A stretch of DNA of 64,000 nucleotides, taken from Thalassovita aquimarina. Its GTDB lineage: Bacteria; Pseudomonadota; Alphaproteobacteria; Rhodobacterales; Rhodobacteraceae. The notes under the pieces are model-generated. The model did no database searches, was not told where the DNA came from, and saw only the letters and a program-made list of their open reading frames with translations. Below, piece by piece: positions 43,787 through 53,465 of this stretch. Each line of letters starts with the position of its first letter. Position 1 is the first letter of the stretch. A program made the translations under genes and the position numbers. The stretch covers positions 124,001 through 188,000 of the forward strand of contig NZ_JADMKU010000005.1 in NCBI RefSeq assembly GCF_018219815.1. Reading direction: 5' to 3'.

Positions 43787-44846
43787 TCCTTTGCAAACCG
43801 GTGCCGTGATCGGCATTCTGGGCGGCGGCCAGCTTGGCCGGATGCTCTCCGTCGCGGCCTCCCGCCTCGGGCTGAAGGCCCATATCTACGAGCCAAGCGC
43901 CAACCCGCCCGCAGGCGATGTGGCCCATATGGTGACCACCGCGTCCTACGAAGACGAAGCGGCGCTCACCGCCTTCGCCGAAGCGGTGGACGTGATCACC
44001 TACGAATTCGAAAACATCCCCACCTCGGCCCTGGACCTCCTCGAGAAGATGCGCCCGATCCGGCCCAACCGCCGGACGTTGGCGGTGTCGCAGGACCGGC
44101 TGCTCGAAAAGGCCTTCCTCAGTGAACACGGGCTCAAGACCGCGCCCTTTGCCGCCGTGGACGACGAAGTGGACCTGGCCGAAGCCATCGCCGAAATCGG
44201 CACGCCCGCGATCCTGAAAACCCGCCGCTTCGGCTATGACGGCAAGGGCCAGGCGCGGATCATGACCACAGAGGATGCGGAAACTGCGCTCGCCGACATG
44301 GCCGGCGCGCCGGCGATCCTCGAAGGTTTCATCGATTTCAGCCATGAGGTATCGGTCATCGGCACCCGCGGAGCCGACGGCGAAGTCGCCTGTTTCGATC
44401 CGGGCGAAAACGTCCATCGCGACGGCATCCTGCGCACCACCACCGTGCCGGCGAACCTGACCAATGCGCAGCGCACCGACGCGGTGCTGCTGACCGCGAA
44501 GATCCTCAACACGCTGAACTATATTGGCACGATGGGGGTGGAACTCTTCGTCACGCCCGAGGGCCTGATCGTCAACGAAATCGCCCCCCGGGTGCACAAT
44601 TCCGGCCACTGGACGCAAAACGGATGCTCCGTCGACCAGTTCGAACAGCATATCCGCGCCGTGGCGGGCTGGCCGTTGGGCGACGGCAAGCGGCATTCCG
44701 ACGTGCAGATGGAAAACCTGATCGGCGACGACATGGAGCGGGTCCCGCATATCGCCAAGGAAACCAACGCCGCGCTGCACCTTTATGGCAAGGCCGAGGT
44801 CAAGCCGGGCCGCAAGATGGGTCACGTGAACCGGATCATGGCCTGA
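43779..44846 (+). CDS. purK: N5-carboxyaminoimidazole ribonucleotide synthase
   Basis: ATP-grasp enzyme that carboxylates AIR with bicarbonate. The 355-aa protein starts with [20 protein letters not shown] (9-28), includes [12 protein letters not shown] (about 73-84), [16 protein letters not shown] (about 147-162) and the C-terminal [18 protein letters not shown] (266-283), all PurK signatures. ATG 43779 lies inside the last codons of purE. It is convergent with phnM after a 101-bp gap in which I see no clear terminator. Confidence 0.95.
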   Translation: MTDPLQTGAVIGILGGGQLGRMLSVAASRLGLKAHIYEPSANPPAGDVAHMVTTASYEDEAALTAFAEAVDVITYEFENIPTSALDLLEKMRPIRPNRRTLAVSQDRLLEKAFLSEHGLKTAPFAAVDDEVDLAEAIAEIGTPAILKTRRFGYDGKGQARIMTTEDAETALADMAGAPAILEGFIDFSHEVSVIGTRGADGEVACFDPGENVHRDGILRTTTVPANLTNAQRTDAVLLTAKILNTLNYIGTMGVELFVTPEGLIVNEIAPRVHNSGHWTQNGCSVDQFEQHIRAVAGWPLGDGKRHSDVQMENLIGDDMERVPHIAKETNAALHLYGKAEVKPGRKMGHVNRIMA

Positions 44847-44947
44847 TTTGGGCAAGCCGGGCCAGCGTCCGTCCGTGGGATGGCGCTGACCGGCGGCCTG
44901 ACGGGCGAGTTCCGGGCCGGGATTTCTGCGGATCGGGGAACGCCCAC

Positions 44948-46081
44948 TCAGCCCAAGAAACGCTCTGCCACCGCGCCGCTCAGATAGGTCACCCGGCCCC
45001 CGGCGATGGTCGCGCCGATGCGGCCCTCGCCATCCAGCACCACAAGGTCCGCCCGCTTGTCGGCTTCCAGAACGCCGCGATCGGTCAGCCCCAGCACCCG
45101 CGCCGGGCCCTCCGACACCAGCGCCCAGGCCTTTTCCAGACCGACCTCTTGCGACAGGATCAGCGCCGCCTGGCGCGGCGCGGGATAGTGATAATCCGAC
45201 GCCAAGGCGTCGCACAGCCCGTCGCGCACCAGATCCGCCGCGCTGGCATTGCCCGAATGCGACCCGCCGCGCACCACGTTGGGCGCGCCCAGCACCACCG
45301 CGTCCCCCAATCCGCACGCTTCAGCCGCCGCCGCCTGCGTTTCGGGGAATTCCGCGATCGTCACGCCGCGCTTGTGCCAGCCCCGGCGCAGATCGGCGGT
45401 GTCGTCGTCATGGCTGCCCAGTGCAACGCCCCGTTCCCCCAGCCGCTGCGCCAACCCTGCGACCGCCGGGGCGACGCCCGTCATGTGCCGGTGCAATTCC
45501 TTCATCATCGCCAGATGCGCCTCGGGGCTGCGCCCGCCCTTCAGCGCCTGTCCGGTCAGCCGCGGCGGCCGCTTGCCCCGGTTCAGCGCGTCATGCGGCA
45601 GGTGATCGTTGAACACCACGTAGGCAACGCCGTATTCCGCAACCGTCGCTTCGAAATCCCCGTAGTCGTCCAGCATGAACAGTTCGAACCGCAACTGCGC
45701 ACGCAGATCGGTGCCGGTGCCGCGGTAATCGCGCAGCGCGCGCAGGAAGCGCAGCGCGAAGTCGCGCCCGCGCATGCCGCCCTCCCAGCTCCAGAACTGT
45801 GCCAGGTAGGCGGTGGTGATGCCGTTGGCCGCCAGCTCCGCCTCGGCCGAGGCCAATCCCGCCGACAGGTCCTTCATCGCACCCCGGCGCGGCGCCAGGT
45901 GCCTTTCGAACCCGTCGCCATGCAGATCGACGATACCGGGCAGCACCCGGAACCCGCTCAGGTCGATGCGCCGCCCCATCCCCGTCCCGGTCAGCCGGCC
46001 GCCTGAAATGCCCAGATCGGCGCGCATCAGCCCGTCGCGCAACAACAACTCGGCGCCGCAAAGGCTCAGCTCCAGCACCAC
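44948..46081 (-). CDS. phnM: alpha-D-ribose 1-methylphosphonate 5-triphosphate diphosphatase
   Basis: Metal-dependent amidohydrolase-fold enzyme of the carbon-phosphorus lyase pathway, removing pyrophosphate from the methylphosphonate triphosphate intermediate. The 377-aa protein has LPGIVDLHGDGFERHLAPR (47-65, HxDxxE-type metal motif), NDHLPHDALNRGKR (about 158-171), LGSHDDDTADL (about 216-226) and GAPNVVRGGSHSGNASAADL (about 260-279), typical of PhnM. It starts at GTG 46081 directly after the lipase stop, with GAGGA as ribosome site. No other phn gene is in the window, which is unusual for this normally clustered gene. Confidence 0.9.
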   Translation of the reverse strand: MVLELSLCGAELLLRDGLMRADLGISGGRLTGTGMGRRIDLSGFRVLPGIVDLHGDGFERHLAPRRGAMKDLSAGLASAEAELAANGITTAYLAQFWSWEGGMRGRDFALRFLRALRDYRGTGTDLRAQLRFELFMLDDYGDFEATVAEYGVAYVVFNDHLPHDALNRGKRPPRLTGQALKGGRSPEAHLAMMKELHRHMTGVAPAVAGLAQRLGERGVALGSHDDDTADLRRGWHKRGVTIAEFPETQAAAAEACGLGDAVVLGAPNVVRGGSHSGNASAADLVRDGLCDALASDYHYPAPRQAALILSQEVGLEKAWALVSEGPARVLGLTDRGVLEADKRADLVVLDGEGRIGATIAGGRVTYLSGAVAERFLG

Positions 46082-46810
46082 TTATTCCTCCTCGGACAGT
46101 TTCATCAGCGCCTCGGGCCAGGTCAGGTCGCGATCGAATGCCCCTTTTTCGATAAATTCGATCGCCTGCGCAATCACCATTGGATCGTTCATCATGAAGG
46201 TATGCGTCACCGGCAGCACGATATGATCGGCCATGCCCGCGACCCGGGTCGAGGCAACGGATACCTTGCCGTCGTCTTCGCCCTCGATCAGCGCCGAAAA
46301 GACCGGGTTGAGCGACTGGTTGCCCGCGATCACCCCCAGTTCGAAATCCACCTTAGGCAGATGTGCCGGCAGCCCGTCTTCGCCGGTGCCCAATTGCCGC
46401 CCCGCCGGGCCATTGAACCAGCCGAACGCATCGAGTTCGCCAAAGGCGTCCACCACCTCGGATCCGCCGTTTGGCGGCGCCAGCATCACCACCCGGCCGA
46501 TATCGGCGGTGCCGTGACCGATCAACCAGTAACGCAGCAGGATACCGCCCATCGAATGGGTCACGAAATGGATCGGCCGGTCCTCGCATTGCGCCGCCGC
46601 GCGGGGCAGAACCTCCTGCGCCAGGTTGGAAATGGTTTCTTCGGTCGAGGGATAACCGGGACGCACGACTTCGAAGCCTTTTCGGAGCAACACCTGTTCC
46701 ATCAGCAGGAACGAACTTTCGGTCCGCGCCAACCCGTGCAGCAGCACGACGCATTGCGCCCCGGCCTGTGCCGGAACAAGCAACGTCAGAATGAGAATCA
46801 AGATACGCAT
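46082..46810 (-). CDS. secreted alpha/beta hydrolase (lipase-like)
   Basis: A 242-aa exported serine hydrolase. A Sec signal (residues 1-18, cleavage likely after AGA) is followed by [14 protein letters not shown] (21-34, oxyanion-hole HG), the nucleophile elbow THSMGG (about 83-88, Ser) and a probable catalytic His in VTHTFMMND (about 205-213). It resembles the PGAP1-like/triacylglycerol-lipase group that is short and lacks a lid domain. A TATGTC box stands just six bases before ATG 46810, so the mRNA may be leaderless. phnM begins immediately after its stop. Confidence 0.85.
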   Translation of the reverse strand: MRILILILTLLVPAQAGAQCVVLLHGLARTESSFLLMEQVLLRKGFEVVRPGYPSTEETISNLAQEVLPRAAAQCEDRPIHFVTHSMGGILLRYWLIGHGTADIGRVVMLAPPNGGSEVVDAFGELDAFGWFNGPAGRQLGTGEDGLPAHLPKVDFELGVIAGNQSLNPVFSALIEGEDDGKVSVASTRVAGMADHIVLPVTHTFMMNDPMVIAQAIEFIEKGAFDRDLTWPEALMKLSEEE

Positions 46811-46869
46811 GGGCCCGACATAGGGGTTTCATACCCCGTCTGAAAGGCCGCGGTGCGAAAACGCGCCCG

Positions 46870-47685
46870 CTAGTCCAGCCCGTTCAGCACGAAGGGCGTC
46901 AGCTGCTGCGCGACCAGCCGGTGATAGGCCGAACTGGGGCTGACCGTGGCCGCGCGCGCCTGTGCCGCGCCGAAGATCATGCCCTTGTTTCCCTGTTTCG
47001 ACACCCAGGAATCCGTTTCGATGCGCACCAATTCGACCTTGCCGCCTTGCAGCCGCGACAGCATCGACCGGTTCAGAATCCTGGGCGCCTGCTGCCCTTC
47101 CTCCAACCACAGCAACAGCACCGGCCGCGCGAAAAGCTGCAGCGCCAGCGCCATCCGGTCCAGCCATGTCGCCTGCAACTCCGCCCGCACCTCGCGGAAC
47201 TTGCGCCGCGATACGTGCTGCAACCGGTTCAGCAGATGCCCGACAAAGGTGAATTCGGTGAAGTCCACCGACGGATACAGCTGCCGCAGCGGCGCATTGG
47301 CCTTGATGAACCGGTCGTTGCGGCGCGGATGCACCGCGTAGAACCGGTTCGACAGGTATTGCGGTCCCATCAGTTGCAACACCACCAGCCTTGCATTGCG
47401 CGCCATCGAAATCACCGTCGCGTCCTGGATGAAGCTGTCGATCCCCGCACTGGCGCTGCCGAGGTTCAGGCAGGGCAAGCCGGTCATGTCCTCGACCAGT
47501 GCCGGGTAGGGCCGGGCGACGAACTTTCCGAAGGTTTCGCTGCCGCCGATGAAACAGACATAGTCGCGCGGCAACGGTCGCAGCGGCCCGCGGAATTGCA
47601 GTTTCGACCGGCCGTATTGGCACGGCAGGTAATCCAGGTCCTCGACCTCTCGCTTCGCATAGATCATAGCGCCCACCAGTTTCAT
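46870..47685 (-). CDS. DUF6473 family protein
   Basis: A 271-aa protein of a Rhodobacterales family I know as DUF6473, function unknown. Conserved blocks are DYLPCQYGRSKLQFRGPLRP (18-37), VCFIGGSETFGKFVARPYPA (43-62), NLGSASAGIDSFIQDATVIS (74-93) and SNRFYAVHPRRNDRF (112-126). GGSETFGK and the NxG-x2-xAG-x-D pattern suggest an SGNH-hydrolase-like fold, but that is inference. There is no signal peptide. ATG 47685 was chosen; a start at 47667 (MIYAK) is possible. It is divergent from the 3-hydroxybutyryl-CoA dehydrogenase gene. Confidence 0.82.
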   Translation of the reverse strand: MKLVGAMIYAKREVEDLDYLPCQYGRSKLQFRGPLRPLPRDYVCFIGGSETFGKFVARPYPALVEDMTGLPCLNLGSASAGIDSFIQDATVISMARNARLVVLQLMGPQYLSNRFYAVHPRRNDRFIKANAPLRQLYPSVDFTEFTFVGHLLNRLQHVSRRKFREVRAELQATWLDRMALALQLFARPVLLLWLEEGQQAPRILNRSMLSRLQGGKVELVRIETDSWVSKQGNKGMIFGAAQARAATVSPSSAYHRLVAQQLTPFVLNGLD

Positions 47686-47824
47686 AACCCGCGTCAGCTT
47701 GATCCCGAGTCGTTGAAAAAGGGCTAATCTTAAAATGCGCTGGATTTGAATGTGTCACGGGCGGTCTTGCAGCCGCGGCTCACACATGCCTATCTGGGGA
47801 TCGGAACGGATGAGGGACAGGATC

Positions 47825-48700
47825 ATGGAAATTCGCAAAATCGGCGTGATCGGGGCCGGGCAGATGGGCAACGGGATCGCGCATGTGATGGCGCTGGCCG
47901 GGTATGACGTGCTGCTGAACGATATCAGCCAGGAAGCGCTCGATGCCGCCGTCGCGCTGATTTCGCGCAACCTCGACCGCCAGGTCAGCCGCGACAAGAT
48001 CAGCCAGGCCAACAAGGATGCCGCGATGGCGCGGATCAGCACCACGCTGACCCTGACCGACCTTGGGAAAAGCGACCTGGTGATCGAAGCCGCCACCGAA
48101 CGCGAAACCGTGAAACAGGCGATCTTCGACGAACTGGGGCCGCACTTGCTGCCGCACACGATCCTGACCTCGAACACCTCGTCGATCTCGATCACCCGGC
48201 TGGCCAGCCGAACCGACCGGCCGGAACGGTTCATGGGCTTCCATTTCATGAACCCGGTGCCGCTGATGCAACTGGTCGAACTGATCCGCGGCATCGCCAC
48301 GGACGAGGCAACCTACAAGGCCTGCCTCGGCGTGGTCGAACGGCTGGGCAAAACCGCCGCCAGCGCCGAAGATTTCCCCGCCTTCATCGTCAACCGGATT
48401 CTCGTGCCGATGATCAACGAAGCGGTATACACGCTCTACGAAGGGGTCGGCAACGTGAAGTCGATCGACGAATCAATGAAACTGGGCGCCAACCACCCGA
48501 TGGGGCCGCTGGAACTGGCCGATTTCATCGGGCTGGACACGTGCTTGGCAATCATGAACGTGCTGCATGACGGGTTGGCCGATACCAAGTACCGGCCCTG
48601 CCCGCTGCTGGTGAAATATGTCGAAGCCGGCTGGCTGGGCCGCAAGTCGGGGCGCGGATTCTACGATTACCGTGGCGAAACCCCGGTGCCGACGCGCTGA
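47825..48700 (+). CDS. 3-hydroxybutyryl-CoA dehydrogenase
   Basis: NAD(P)-dependent enzyme oxidising (S)-3-hydroxybutyryl-CoA to acetoacetyl-CoA. The 291-aa protein has KIGVIGAGQMGNGIAHVMAL (5-24, Rossmann), TSNTSSISITRLA (about 115-127), MGFHFMNPVPLMQLVELI (about 137-154, catalytic His) and ADFIGLDTCLAIMNVL in the C-terminal dimerisation part. Its length matches clostridial Hbd/PaaH2-type stand-alone enzymes, not FadB fusions. The start ATG 47825 follows GAGGGACAGGATC. It can feed acetoacetyl-CoA into acetate assimilation or polyhydroxybutyrate turnover; neighbours give no further hint. Confidence 0.92.
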   Translation: MEIRKIGVIGAGQMGNGIAHVMALAGYDVLLNDISQEALDAAVALISRNLDRQVSRDKISQANKDAAMARISTTLTLTDLGKSDLVIEAATERETVKQAIFDELGPHLLPHTILTSNTSSISITRLASRTDRPERFMGFHFMNPVPLMQLVELIRGIATDEATYKACLGVVERLGKTAASAEDFPAFIVNRILVPMINEAVYTLYEGVGNVKSIDESMKLGANHPMGPLELADFIGLDTCLAIMNVLHDGLADTKYRPCPLLVKYVEAGWLGRKSGRGFYDYRGETPVPTR

Positions 48701-48770
48701 ACCATTCGCGGCGAACGCGCCGCTGCGGGTCGCTTTCTGCTCTCTGTCAGGATGACGGCCCGCGCCGCGC

Positions 48771-49688
48771 TCAGTCGCTCAGGCCAAGCGTGTGTTCGCG
48801 CAGCCAGGCGATGAAACCGCGCGGATCCGATGACAGCCGTTCCATATGGTCATCGCCCAGCGGCTCACCGACGATCGGCTTCATCGGCCGGTTGCAGCTA
48901 TGCACGATTTCATGCAGCAGCAGCCCCTGCCGCAGCGTCGCCGAGATTTGGTTCGCCATCTGGTACCAGCGCGAATTTTCGCCGGGGTAATGGATCGGCA
49001 CCACTTTCGCGCCCGACCGGCGGATCATCTGTGCGGTGAACACGTTCCAGTCCGCTTCCTCGACAGGGCCGAACATGGTCTTGGACGACGCCACCACGCC
49101 CGAAGGGAAAACACTGACCACGCCGCCGTCCTTCAGGTGCGCCATCGCTGCGGCGCGCATTTCCACGCTCTTGCGCTGCGCATCTTCTTCATGCGGAAAA
49201 GGCACCGGAATCAGGTAGGACGAGGCGCTTTCGTCCAGACCGGTCAGCAATTCCCGGGTCAGGATGCGGAAATCGCTGCGCCGCCGCCCGATCAGTTCGG
49301 CCAGGACCATTCCGTCCACCAATCCGTGCGGGTGGTTCGCAACCACTACTACCGGCCCCTCGGCCGGGATCCGTTCGATCTGTTCCTGCGGCGTCTGCAG
49401 GTCGATCCCCATCACGTCGAGGCACGCGCCCCAGAATTCCAGCCCCTGCGGCGCGCCACGGCGTTCGAATTCACGGATCATGCGCAGGATCGAAATCTTG
49501 CCGGTCAGCCACTCGATCGACCGGATCGTCAGGGCCTTGGCAGTGTTGTCGAACGTGTTGGCATAGGTCAGGCTGCGCCGGTCATAGGTCGTGAAGCTCA
49601 CGCCGTGCTGAGGCTGTGCCGTCTGCTCTTTATGTGCCCTGTCCAATACGCGCCCCGTACCATCCATACCACGCAATCCCGCGCTCAC
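48771..49688 (-). CDS. lysophospholipid acyltransferase family protein (PlsC-like)
   Basis: A 305-aa acyltransferase probably acting on lysophosphatidic acid or another lyso-lipid. The acyltransferase motif is VVVANHPHGLVDGMVLAELI (about 93-112), with motif III-like FPSGVVASSKTMFGPVEEA (193-211) and the VVPIHYPGENSRWYQ block (about 229-243). The HPxGxxDG form resembles OlsA/hemolysin-type acyltransferases. It starts at GTG 49688, overlapping the HPr stop (GTGA) with GAAGAG as ribosome site; ATG 49667 is an alternative. It ends the chvI-HPr operon, so it may be co-expressed with carbon-status signalling. Confidence 0.84.
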   Translation of the reverse strand: MSAGLRGMDGTGRVLDRAHKEQTAQPQHGVSFTTYDRRSLTYANTFDNTAKALTIRSIEWLTGKISILRMIREFERRGAPQGLEFWGACLDVMGIDLQTPQEQIERIPAEGPVVVVANHPHGLVDGMVLAELIGRRRSDFRILTRELLTGLDESASSYLIPVPFPHEEDAQRKSVEMRAAAMAHLKDGGVVSVFPSGVVASSKTMFGPVEEADWNVFTAQMIRRSGAKVVPIHYPGENSRWYQMANQISATLRQGLLLHEIVHSCNRPMKPIVGEPLGDDHMERLSSDPRGFIAWLREHTLGLSD

Positions 49689-49963
49689 ATCTCTTCGCCG
49701 AACCGGTCAGCAACCAACGCCTCGATCGCATCGGAAAGCGCTTCGGCATCCGGGCCGGAGGTCTGGACTTCAATAGTGGTTCCCTTGGAAGCTGCCAACA
49801 TCAAAAGCCCCATGATGCTGTCGCCCGAAGCCGACATGCCGTCACGGCAGATCTCGGCCGTGGCATCGAACCCTTCGACCACTTCCACCAGCTTGGCGGA
49901 AGCGCGGGCATGCAGTCCTTTTTCGTTGATGATCTCGAACTTGCGCAATGTTGTTTCGGGCAT
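49685..49963 (-). CDS. HPr family phosphocarrier protein
   Basis: A 92-aa phosphocarrier of the nitrogen/regulatory PTS. The EI-phosphorylated histidine is His18 in NEKGLHARAS and the HprK-targeted serine is Ser49 in SGDSIMGLLML. Both are intact, so it can serve both the phosphorelay and HprK. In alphaproteobacteria this truncated PTS regulates carbon and nitrogen metabolism rather than transporting sugar. It sits between EIIA and the acyltransferase, one base from the former. EI (ptsP) is not in the window. Confidence 0.93.
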   Translation of the reverse strand: MPETTLRKFEIINEKGLHARASAKLVEVVEGFDATAEICRDGMSASGDSIMGLLMLAASKGTTIEVQTSGPDAEALSDAIEALVADRFGEEM

Positions 49964-49965
49964 GC

Positions 49966-50361
49966 TTACTGAACTTTTGTTACAATCTGGCTGTCAATAT
50001 ATTTGCGCCCGGCTTCCATCGCAGCACGGACAGCATCTGCTACACCAAGATGGCGGGATTTTGCCAGCTTGATCAACATCGGAAGATTGGCGCCATAGAG
50101 AATCCGGCGATTTTCGGGCTGGCAGGCCATCAGCGACAGGTTCGACGGCGACCCGCCGAACATGTCGGTCACAACCACGACGCCATGGCCATTGTCGACC
50201 GCGTCGGCGGCTTCGCAGATTTCGCGCTGTTTCTGGGCCCGGTCATGATCGGCGTCGATGGAAATGGCGCGAATACCGGACTGGGGGCCGACGACATGTT
50301 CGATCGCGGCCAGGTATTCCTGCGCCAATCCCCCATGCGCGACAATGACGATGCCGATCAC
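49966..50361 (-). CDS. PTS EIIA component, mannose/fructose type
   Basis: A 131-aa EIIA-Man domain. The phosphorylated His9 is in [14 protein letters not shown] (4-17), and [17 protein letters not shown] (about 60-76) is the typical active-site lid. No IIB, IIC or IID permease is encoded nearby, so this protein is regulatory. It overlaps rapZ by four bases (ATGA) and is followed by HPr after two bases. In related alphaproteobacteria this gene (manX) belongs with chvI, chvG and hprK. Confidence 0.92.
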   Translation of the reverse strand: MIGIVIVAHGGLAQEYLAAIEHVVGPQSGIRAISIDADHDRAQKQREICEAADAVDNGHGVVVVTDMFGGSPSNLSLMACQPENRRILYGANLPMLIKLAKSRHLGVADAVRAAMEAGRKYIDSQIVTKVQ

Positions 50362-51302
50362 GCTTGCCTTCCCTCGCTTTCGTCCGCTGTCTCTTGCGAT
50401 GGTGTTGCGGCGGCGCTTGCCTGCCTCCGCTCAAGTTCGCGATGTCTAGTTGACACCTGCCAGCCGTCCTCCGCAAGGGCCTGAGACATCTTTTCTGCAA
50501 TTGCAACCGACCTGTGTTGGCCGCCGGTACAACCGAACCCGATGGCGAAATGCGCCTTGCCCTCGTCCATATAGGCCGGCAGCAGCATCCTGGCCAAGTC
50601 GAGCATCTTGTCGAAGAACGGCGCAAAACGCGGATCCTGCGCGACATAATCGGCGATCTCGGCGTTGCGCCCGTCGAGGGCGCGCAGCGATTGTTCCCAG
50701 TAGGGATTTCGCAGGAAACGGCAATCCAGCACCATGTCCATGCCGCGCGGCAAACCGCGCTTGTAGGAAAAGGAATTCACCGACACCGCCAACCGGGCGC
50801 CGCTTTCGGGACTGATCAGCCGTTCGACCTCGGCGCGCAATTCGTGCGGGGTCAGATCGGAACTGTCGATCAGGATATCCGCCCGCGCCCGGATCGGCAC
50901 CAGCAGGTCCAGTTCCCGCCGCACGCCCTGTTCGGGGCCTTCCGCCGGGGCCAACGGGTGCCGCCGCCGGGTTTCGGAAAACCGCCGCAGCAAAACGTCA
51001 TAGCGGCAATCGAGATACAGAAGCTCGGTTTCCACCCCCGGCGCGTCGCGCAGGCTGTCGAGCGTTTCGATCAGCGCGTTGACGGAAAAATCGCGGTTGC
51101 GCACGTCCAGACCCAGCACCAGGTCGCGCCCCAGCGGCGGGTCTTCCAGCAGGCGCGGCAGCAGGCTCAGCGGCAGGTTGTCGATCGCCTCGAAGCCCAG
51201 ATCCTCCATCGTGCGGATCGACGTGGTGCGCCCGGCACCGGACGGCCCGGTGACGAGAACGATGCGCTGTCGCGCCACGCTGTTTGTTTCGGCTTCGCTC
51301 AT
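50358..51302 (-). CDS. rapZ: RNase adapter protein RapZ-like nucleotide-binding protein
   Basis: A 314-aa member of the YvcJ/RapZ family. The P-loop is [11 protein letters not shown] (17-27), with Arg replacing the usual Lys, as is common in the family; [32 protein letters not shown] (about 93-112) and the C-terminal [18 protein letters not shown] (about 263-280) are signatures. In E. coli RapZ guides RNase E to the GlmZ small RNA and binds glucosamine-6-phosphate; the alphaproteobacterial role is unclear. Between hprK and the EIIA gene, it fits the same operon. Confidence 0.92.
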   Translation of the reverse strand: MSEAETNSVARQRIVLVTGPSGAGRTTSIRTMEDLGFEAIDNLPLSLLPRLLEDPPLGRDLVLGLDVRNRDFSVNALIETLDSLRDAPGVETELLYLDCRYDVLLRRFSETRRRHPLAPAEGPEQGVRRELDLLVPIRARADILIDSSDLTPHELRAEVERLISPESGARLAVSVNSFSYKRGLPRGMDMVLDCRFLRNPYWEQSLRALDGRNAEIADYVAQDPRFAPFFDKMLDLARMLLPAYMDEGKAHFAIGFGCTGGQHRSVAIAEKMSQALAEDGWQVSTRHRELERRQASAAATPSQETADESEGRQA

Positions 51303-51305
51303 GGC

Positions 51306-51743
51306 TCAGTCCCGCCTGCCCGACTTGAGATAGTGCAGAATCGCAGCCGGAAAATGCTGCATCTGCACATTGTGCAGCAAAGGCCGGGAAAGGCCCAGAA
51401 CCGTAACGGTCTTTTTCTCCGGCAGACGCAAGGTTTCTTCCCGGCCCAGATCAACCCAGAGACGGGCACGGGCCGGGCCCACGGCTACGGCGTTCAGGAT
51501 ACCGACGAAACGGGCCTCGATCTGGCCGCGAATGGTGCCGGGCGCATCGGCCCACAGGGTTTCGCCCTCTTTCCAGATGCATGTGCGGTCATCGGAAACC
51601 AACCCGGCGCCCAAGGCCATCAACTGCAGCGCCAGCGCGGATTTTCCCGCCCCCGCGCGGCCGGTGATCACCACCGCACGGCCGTCAAGCGCGACGGTAC
51701 TGGCATGCAGGATCAGGCAATCTTTGTCCGCCGGGCGGCCCAC
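51306..51743 (-). CDS. hprK: HPr kinase/phosphorylase, short form
   Basis: A 145-aa protein containing only the catalytic domain of HprK, as in other alphaproteobacteria. The P-loop is VITGRAGAGKSALALQ (25-40), and LVSDDRTCIW (about 49-58) and the RGQIEARFVGI segment (about 73-83) match the second and third signatures. The N-terminal ~130-residue domain of the Gram-positive enzyme is missing. It would phosphorylate Ser49 of HPr. No ATG fits; GTG 51743 begins two bases after the chvG stop, a coupled arrangement. GTG start confidence is moderate. Confidence 0.88.
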   Translation of the reverse strand: MGRPADKDCLILHASTVALDGRAVVITGRAGAGKSALALQLMALGAGLVSDDRTCIWKEGETLWADAPGTIRGQIEARFVGILNAVAVGPARARLWVDLGREETLRLPEKKTVTVLGLSRPLLHNVQMQHFPAAILHYLKSGRRD

Positions 51744-51744
51744 G

Positions 51745-53463
51745 TCACACCGGCAGGCCCACGACGAAGCGCGCGCCCAGCGGTTCCGAGGTCGCGTCGG
51801 CATCGGTGGGGCGGATGTTTTCGGCCCAGATCACGCCGCCATGAGCCTCGACGATCTGCTTCGAAATCGCCAGGCCAAGGCCGGAATTGTTGCCGAACTG
51901 GTTTTCCGGCCGCTCCGAATAGAACCGCTTGAACACCTTGGTCAGCGCCTCTTCGGGGATGCCCGGGCCGGTATCTTCGACGACAACCAGGACCCGGTTT
52001 TCGCGCTGACGGGCCCAGACGCGGATCGCGTCGCCCTGTTCGCAGAAACTGATCGCGTTGGTAATCAGGTTGACGAAGACCTGCGCCAGTCGCGCTTCCA
52101 GCCCCATGATCTCGATCGGCTTGTCGGGCAGGTCGGTGATGAAATCGACCCCCTGCTCACCCGCCTGCTGGCCCAGGTATTCGCTCAGGTTGCTCAGCAT
52201 TTTCAGCAGATCGAAGGATTCCTGTTCTTCCTTCACCAGTTCGCTGTCGAGCCTTGAGGCGTTGGAAATGTCGCTGACCAACCGGTCCAGCCGCCGCACG
52301 TCGTGATCGATCACGTCTAAGAGCTTTTCGCGCTGATCATCACGCTTGGCGACCCGCAGCGTGCCCACGGCCGAACGCAGGCTGGCCAGCGGGTTCTTGA
52401 TCTCGTGCGCCACGTCGGCGGCGAATTGTTCGTTGCCGTCGATCCGGTCGTAAAGCGCCGACACCATGCCGCGCAGCGCGCCGGACAGCCGGCCGATTTC
52501 ATCGGGCCGCGCGGTCAGGTCGGGAATGCGGATGCGGCCGCCGGTCTTCTGCCGCTTGTCGCGCGCGCCGCCGAGTTCGGCAGCGGTGGCCAGATCGGCC
52601 AGCGGATTGGCGATGGTCGAGGCCAGAACGAGGCTCAGCCCGATCGACACCAGAATGGCGATCAGGAACATCTGCAGGATGCGTTCGCGCTGCGCCCGCA
52701 CCAGGTGATCGACCTCGCCAGCGGCGCTGGTCAGGGCCACGACCCCGACGATGCTGCCGCCCTGTTCGATTGGGGTGGCGGCGGTGAAGATCTTGGTGCC
52801 GCCGGTGGCCGGCCCCATGTCGATTTCGGCTTCGCCGGACAGGACGTTACCGGCCAGTTTCCGCGCCCGCTCCTCGACGCTGGGCAGCGGCGCCGGCGCC
52901 GTCCTCGGCGACGACAGGCCCGACATCCTGTCCCAGAGCCAGGTCAGGCCGTCGACGATCAGCGTCGGCCCCGGTTCGGGCATGTCTGCGGTCGGGGCAC
53001 CGCCCTGCCCTTCGATACTGGAAACCAGCGCGATGTCGCGATCGAAGACAAAGGCTTCGATCCCTTCGCGCAGGTCCAGCCCGCCAAGCAGGCGCGCCAC
53101 ATCCACCGCGCCGCCCGCGGCAATTTCCGAAGCGGCGCCCTCGGGCAGCTGCGCCTCGATCACGTCGGCGATCAGTTCCGCCTGCGCCACCAGGGAATTG
53201 GCCCGTTCCACCGCGAATGAATCGCGCGATGAATTCAGCAGCAGCACCCCGGCAACCAGGATGTTCAGCGCGATCAGGTTGAAGGTGATGATCTTGCGGG
53301 TCAGCGGCGACCGGTTCAACGACAGCCAACCGCGCCGTTCCCGCCGAACGCGCAGTTCGCTGTCCACGGTGCTGTCGGGGGCGACAAAATCGTCGCCCAA
53401 GACCACGTCGCCACCTTGTCGTGTCGCCGTATCCCGCAAATTTACCCCTTCAGCCAACGCCAT
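51745..53463 (-). CDS. chvG: sensor histidine kinase ChvG
   Basis: A 572-aa membrane kinase. Transmembrane helices at about 58-78 and 260-282 flank a periplasmic domain of ~180 residues; then HAMP (about 282-335), HisKA with His353 (DVAHEIKNPLASLRS), and an HATPase domain with LITNAISF, EDTGPGIPEEAL and GLGLAISKQIVEAHGG. ChvG (ExoS) senses acidity or envelope cues and is held by ExoR in rhizobia. The cytoplasmic N-terminus (about 1-50) is unusually long. It lies two bases after chvI and directly ahead of hprK. Confidence 0.93.
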   Translation of the reverse strand: MALAEGVNLRDTATRQGGDVVLGDDFVAPDSTVDSELRVRRERRGWLSLNRSPLTRKIITFNLIALNILVAGVLLLNSSRDSFAVERANSLVAQAELIADVIEAQLPEGAASEIAAGGAVDVARLLGGLDLREGIEAFVFDRDIALVSSIEGQGGAPTADMPEPGPTLIVDGLTWLWDRMSGLSSPRTAPAPLPSVEERARKLAGNVLSGEAEIDMGPATGGTKIFTAATPIEQGGSIVGVVALTSAAGEVDHLVRAQRERILQMFLIAILVSIGLSLVLASTIANPLADLATAAELGGARDKRQKTGGRIRIPDLTARPDEIGRLSGALRGMVSALYDRIDGNEQFAADVAHEIKNPLASLRSAVGTLRVAKRDDQREKLLDVIDHDVRRLDRLVSDISNASRLDSELVKEEQESFDLLKMLSNLSEYLGQQAGEQGVDFITDLPDKPIEIMGLEARLAQVFVNLITNAISFCEQGDAIRVWARQRENRVLVVVEDTGPGIPEEALTKVFKRFYSERPENQFGNNSGLGLAISKQIVEAHGGVIWAENIRPTDADATSEPLGARFVVGLPV

Positions 53464-53465
53464 GA

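Noticed and set aside
43482-45317. A 611-codon minus-strand frame opposite purE and purK
   Set aside because: Antisense shadow of two well-supported plus-strand genes.
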